DNA of 64,000 nt from Brassica napus. Taxonomy: Eukaryota > Streptophyta > Magnoliopsida > Brassicales > Brassicaceae. Both the position numbers and the translations under genes were made by a program. The stretch is from the NCBI RefSeq assembly GCF_020379485.1, contig NW_026016676.1, positions 1 to 64,000 of the forward strand. The letters are read 5' to 3'. Shown here piece by piece: positions 60,519 through 64,000 of this stretch (position 1 is the stretch's first letter; each line of letters begins with the position of its first letter). The notes under the pieces were generated by a model. That model searched no databases. It had not been told where the DNA came from and saw nothing but the letters and a program-made list of their open reading frames with translations.

Positions 60519-62080
60519 CTCTTTAAAAATTATCTTCTTGAGAATCTCTCTCACTCTCGTTTATGAAACCATTACAAAGGCACACTGTTGTATTTCTTTC
60601 GATTGTGCATCCCACGTGACGTCCCCGGTCCCCACTTCCTTTTCAGCCATACAGCTTTCAGTTTCTAAATTAAATATCTTGTTAAAATTAGGAATTTATT
60701 TCATCGATAATGAAATAAATTTCTGTAAGTTTTTACTATGGAAAATATAAAATTTTACGGATTTGATATCATATTAATTAATATATAGAGTGATCTACAA
60801 GACTACAACTACTCTATATTGTATTTGTTTTATTTATATGTGAAATTTCGTTATAAAAAAGAAATTTTATTTTTGGTAAAACATATTTTCTTCATCTATT
60901 AAAATGAGAAACAAATAGGCAAGTAGCTATCCGAAATTCTGGTTTAGGTTTGATATATTTCTATAAGTTCTGGAGGTTAGTTTTTTTTCTTTCTTTTTGG
61001 AGGTTAGTTCATTGCATCTCTTTTGAATATCGTACCATTCTCATCAGTTTAATACGTTTCTACATTCAAAAATTTTGTGAGCTAAGTTTAATAAATGGAT
61101 AAAAGAACAGTAAACTCATATGAGCTAAAGAATCTACATGTGTTCGATTTATATGATTGTCATGAAAATATAAAAATAAAAGGACTATCAATATCATTTA
61201 TGTCAAGTTCTTCTGAATTGTTACAATCAACAGCTAAGTGTAATTGTCATCATATATCAACCAGATATTTTTCCCGTTTTATATATGTGTATTTATAATT
61301 TGTTTAAACGAAGAATTTACAAAATAAGTAAGTTTGAAATAGAAATTAACTACAGACCATTGATTTTGACAAAATAAAGTATCTAACAATTAAGTTTGAT
61401 CTAAGCTCGCTTTATCTCTTAGGCGTATAAGTAACCGGTGAAGGAAACATAGTGAGATGACGTTGACAACATCATGTATGACCGTTACTTACCACGAACT
61501 GTAATCTTATGAGAGAAAACACATCTTCCACGTCACATACTTAATAACCGCATACGTTCACTGTGTTCAATAAATATGTAGACAAAATATGAACATTCTT
61601 ACAACAAATGGTGTACTCCATTTACTTTTCACAGTCAAACCAGAGTGTTATATTTCATATTAACAAAATAGCATAAAACACCAATTTCATATCAACCCAA
61701 AATAATAAAACATATCCCAATCCCATCCACAACCCCTACCGGTCCGTTTAAGATGGTATGGGTCAGTACCGGATCTTTAGAAAAAAACGAATGGGCCTGA
61801 ATGTTTGATAATGTCGGGTGTCGGGTCGGATCGGATATAACCCGAGAGACCGAATGGTTACACCCGAAACCCGGCCCTGGTTAACCCTACTCCCCTTTTT
61901 TCCTATCGAGATCGAATTTTGATTTCTCTTGATCTTCAAGGGGAGAATTCATGAAACCTTTCCTAAATCACGATCTCCCAAGATATCCTCACCGCAATTA
62001 TTTCCTAACTCCAATTATCGGATATCTCCAACTGTTTTCGCACATCGTATCTGATTCTCTTCCTCGATTTAAAACCGAAA
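60519..62080. other. AT-rich intergenic stretch, then a short CCGG/CCCGAA-rich patch
   Basis: No gene recognised from 60519 to 61735. 61740-61885 has GGTCCG, GGGTCGGGTCGGATCGG and CCCGAAACCCGGCC phrases like the ends of the hAT-like elements here. Confidence 0.4.
60972..61009. mobile_element. micro-insertion: T/CT-rich with 11-bp target duplication
   Basis: GGAGGTTAGTT at 60972-60982 and 60999-61009 flank a 16-base T-rich insert. Confidence 0.6.
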
Positions 62081-62089
62081 CCCAGATCC

Positions 62090-62097
62090 TATAAATA
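62090..62097 (+). promoter_or_regulatory. TATA box of the copy-2 transcript
   Basis: TATAAATA sits about 25-30 bp before a CT-rich leader (CATCATCGTCTCCTCCATCA). Confidence 0.55.
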
Positions 62098-62119
62098 CTT
62101 CTCCTATCATCATCGTCTC

Positions 62120-62800
62120 CTCCATCACAGAACTCAAGTAATCAAGCAGAGGTACTCCTCTTTTTACATATACTCGATGCTTGTTTCATTTTCTTTTTGC
62201 TTTCGGGTTTTTGGGTTTTGGTATAATTTTTAAGATATAAAATCTTATGTTTTGTTTCGTATTAATTAAGCATCACGAGTAGTCATAGGTTCTTTTACAT
62301 TAACTAGCTGCCTTGTGCAATAATTTCATCACGAGTAAACATACTATATGTTCAAGAAAAACAAAATTCTAAATGTAGCAATGAGCTGTTTTGTTTTATG
62401 GATACTATATGTTTTGCTTTTGTTTCGTACATGTTGATGTTTGTTCTTGAGCTATGAGCTGAGTGTTTTGTAAGAAACTAATAACTTGAATCGTTTCTTT
62501 GGATTTCGTTGACAGGTTGTGCTCTTGATAATGACGTCAAACTGCATACAACTATGGTGGGATGCTTAACATGGGAGAAGGATTGAATGAGATTAATGTA
62601 CATATGATAATGAATTGATGGAGTAAAATTGTTGATCACAGCTTTCATGTGATGTGTGTAGATGTGTATTCACCTTGTAGACAATAAAAGAGAGATCATT
62701 GTATATTGAATGTATGTAGAAAACAATGAGGTTAAGGTTAGGCCTGTAATTGGTAATATATTTTTCTACTTGCATATATGAAAGAGGTTATAGTACTGCA
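62120..62800 (+). ncRNA. possible short-ORF or non-coding spliced transcript, unidentified
   Basis: A leader exon from about 62120 to 62151 ends AGCAGAG|GTACTC. A 364-bp intron (T-rich, ending GTTGACAG at 62515) leads to exon 2 from 62516. Exon 2 holds only a 12-residue frame, MTSNCIQLWWDA (62531-62569), then stops. An AATAAA signal lies near 62687. The arrangement of TATA box, leader, leader intron and poly(A) signal resembles a real gene, but I do not recognise it. Exon 2 and downstream sequence are duplicated in copy 1 without the promoter. Confidence 0.35.
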
Positions 62801-64000
62801 ATATCACATAGAAACATGATCCCGAAAAGATTATTTGTGTTCAACGTAGACAATATAAAATTAAGTAAGGTTTAATGTTCATTTGAAGATAAAGTGGTAA
62901 ATGAGGTAATGCGGACACAACAACAAAAAATATATCCAAAAGTTCATGAGGAGTCATAAACTAGAGTTTAGGCATGCGGGTTCGGTTTATTTGGGTACTT
63001 TGGGTAGGTTATTCTGGAATTTGGTTAGTTTGGGTCGGTCAAAATGTCACCATAGTGAACAGGAAAAAATTTTGGTTCGGTTTTCAGTTAGTTCGGTTTC
63101 AAATTTTTTACCGAAGTATTTTGTGTTGCGGTTAGGTCGGTTAAAATTTTGGTATAAAATTAAAAAATTCAAAAAAATTCGATTATTTCAATTCGGAATT
63201 TGGTTAGCTTGGTTTGGTAATTTTGGTTAGTTCGGTTATTTCGATTCGGATTTTGGTTAGTTTGATTAGTTCAGAATTTTGGTTAAAATTGGAACTGTTT
63301 GAATTTTTAATTTAAAAAAAAAACAATTACCGAACCAAACCAAAAACCAAAATTTTTTTACCGAACTTTCGAACCAAACTAACTGAAATTTTTAGTTTGG
63401 TTAAAAAAAACCCGCCCAACTAGAGTTGAAGTGATGGTGTCCATGTGGATGTCCTCTGTAAGTGTCCATGCGGATATCCAGTAGTTTATTTTGTGGCGGT
63501 GTATATGTGCTAGAGTCTACGTGGTAATGTTTATTTGTTAGTATTTACCTGTTAGTGTTATTAGTCCACTTTTCGTCCGAGCCCATGTACATCGACTAAG
63601 GACTTTCTTAACATGAACTTTGTTAAGGTGGACGAAAATTGGCAAACATGCTTTTCGATCAGGTTATCTGTGTGACTAACTATGACAATCAAAATTTGTG
63701 ACATATGATGTTTGTAAATAAGGAATTTCATTTATCTTCAATGCTTCGATCGCTAGAAATAAATACTGGTTGCTCATCGCCGAAATTTGTAGAAAAAAAC
63801 AGAAAAATTATAAATTCAAAACTATAAACGAAAAAATGATTAGACAATAAAAGAATGAAATATTTTGTTCGAACTTTTATGAAATTTTGAATATATATAT
63901 ATAATGGAGATGAAGAAGATATATTTCTACAATAAACAAGGTTTAATTGGATCATTTATTTCAAAAAGTCTATTGCAAGAATACATAATAGTTCAATGAA
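62498..64000 (+). repeat. 1.5-kb duplicated block, copy 2 (runs off the window)
   Basis: Same as 52802-54304 and still identical at the last base, so the right end is unknown. It contains the inverted-repeat element copy (62969-63418). Confidence 0.97.

Noticed and set aside
52802..64000. An LTR retrotransposon bounded by the two 1.5-kb copies
   Set aside because: The DNA between them holds Helitrons, a LINE and MITEs of clearly older age and no gag-pol. The blocks also lack TG...CA ends and a primer-binding site.

Overview
This is nuclear DNA of a Brassicaceae plant, most likely Brassica or a close relative. The evidence is a PLETHORA1-type AP2 gene with plant introns, a plant-type Helitron, and fragments of a plant VIH (PPIP5K) gene. 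Most of the window is AT-rich and built from nested transposable elements. Protein-coding information is confined to four places.

Layout. (1) 1-2170, minus strand: PLT1 locus with all splice sites, including a 9-bp microexon, but 7-8 single-base deletions in exons 3-9. A ~250 bp GA/CT tract lies upstream. (2) 3905-4610: hAT-like element. (3) 6300-18516, minus strand: a 12.2-kb Helitron with both termini and an A|T target site. It carries a ten-exon RepHel gene (zinc finger, HUH Rep, Pif1 helicase) and an RPA70-like gene. Each has only one or two disabling lesions, so it is a recently lost or nearly autonomous element. (4) 18.5-44 kb: short Helitrons, Harbinger-type MITEs with TAA/TTA target duplications, paired elements with ~50 bp inverted ends, a poly(A) retroposon and a truncated tRNA-derived SINE. 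(5) 45225-47294, minus strand: remnants of a VIH inositol-pyrophosphate kinase gene, split by another Helitron. (6) 49.0-51.3 kb: Helitron with a ~736 bp internal duplication. (7) 52802-54304 and 62498-64000: two nearly identical 1.5-kb blocks. The second sits behind a promoter and 5' exon and may be a short-ORF or non-coding transcript locus. (8) 54.3-60.3 kb: Helitron with nested MITE, an Emigrant/pogo-like element, a decayed 5'-truncated LINE, an unclassified transcript-like element and a perfect-armed hairpin.

The gene content works together only inside the 12.2-kb Helitron. RepHel supplies cleavage, joining and unwinding, and the RPA-like protein is presumed to bind single-stranded DNA. 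The remaining Helitrons share terminal motifs and are presumably mobilised in trans.

Two patterns stand out beyond ordinary annotation. First, at least a dozen tiny insertions (about 11-38 bp), mostly A- or T-tailed, are flanked by direct repeats of 10-22 bp and look like extreme 5'-truncated retroposon stubs. Many end in the same CAAAA... motif as the SINE. Second, several Helitrons carry a repeated 5' terminus.
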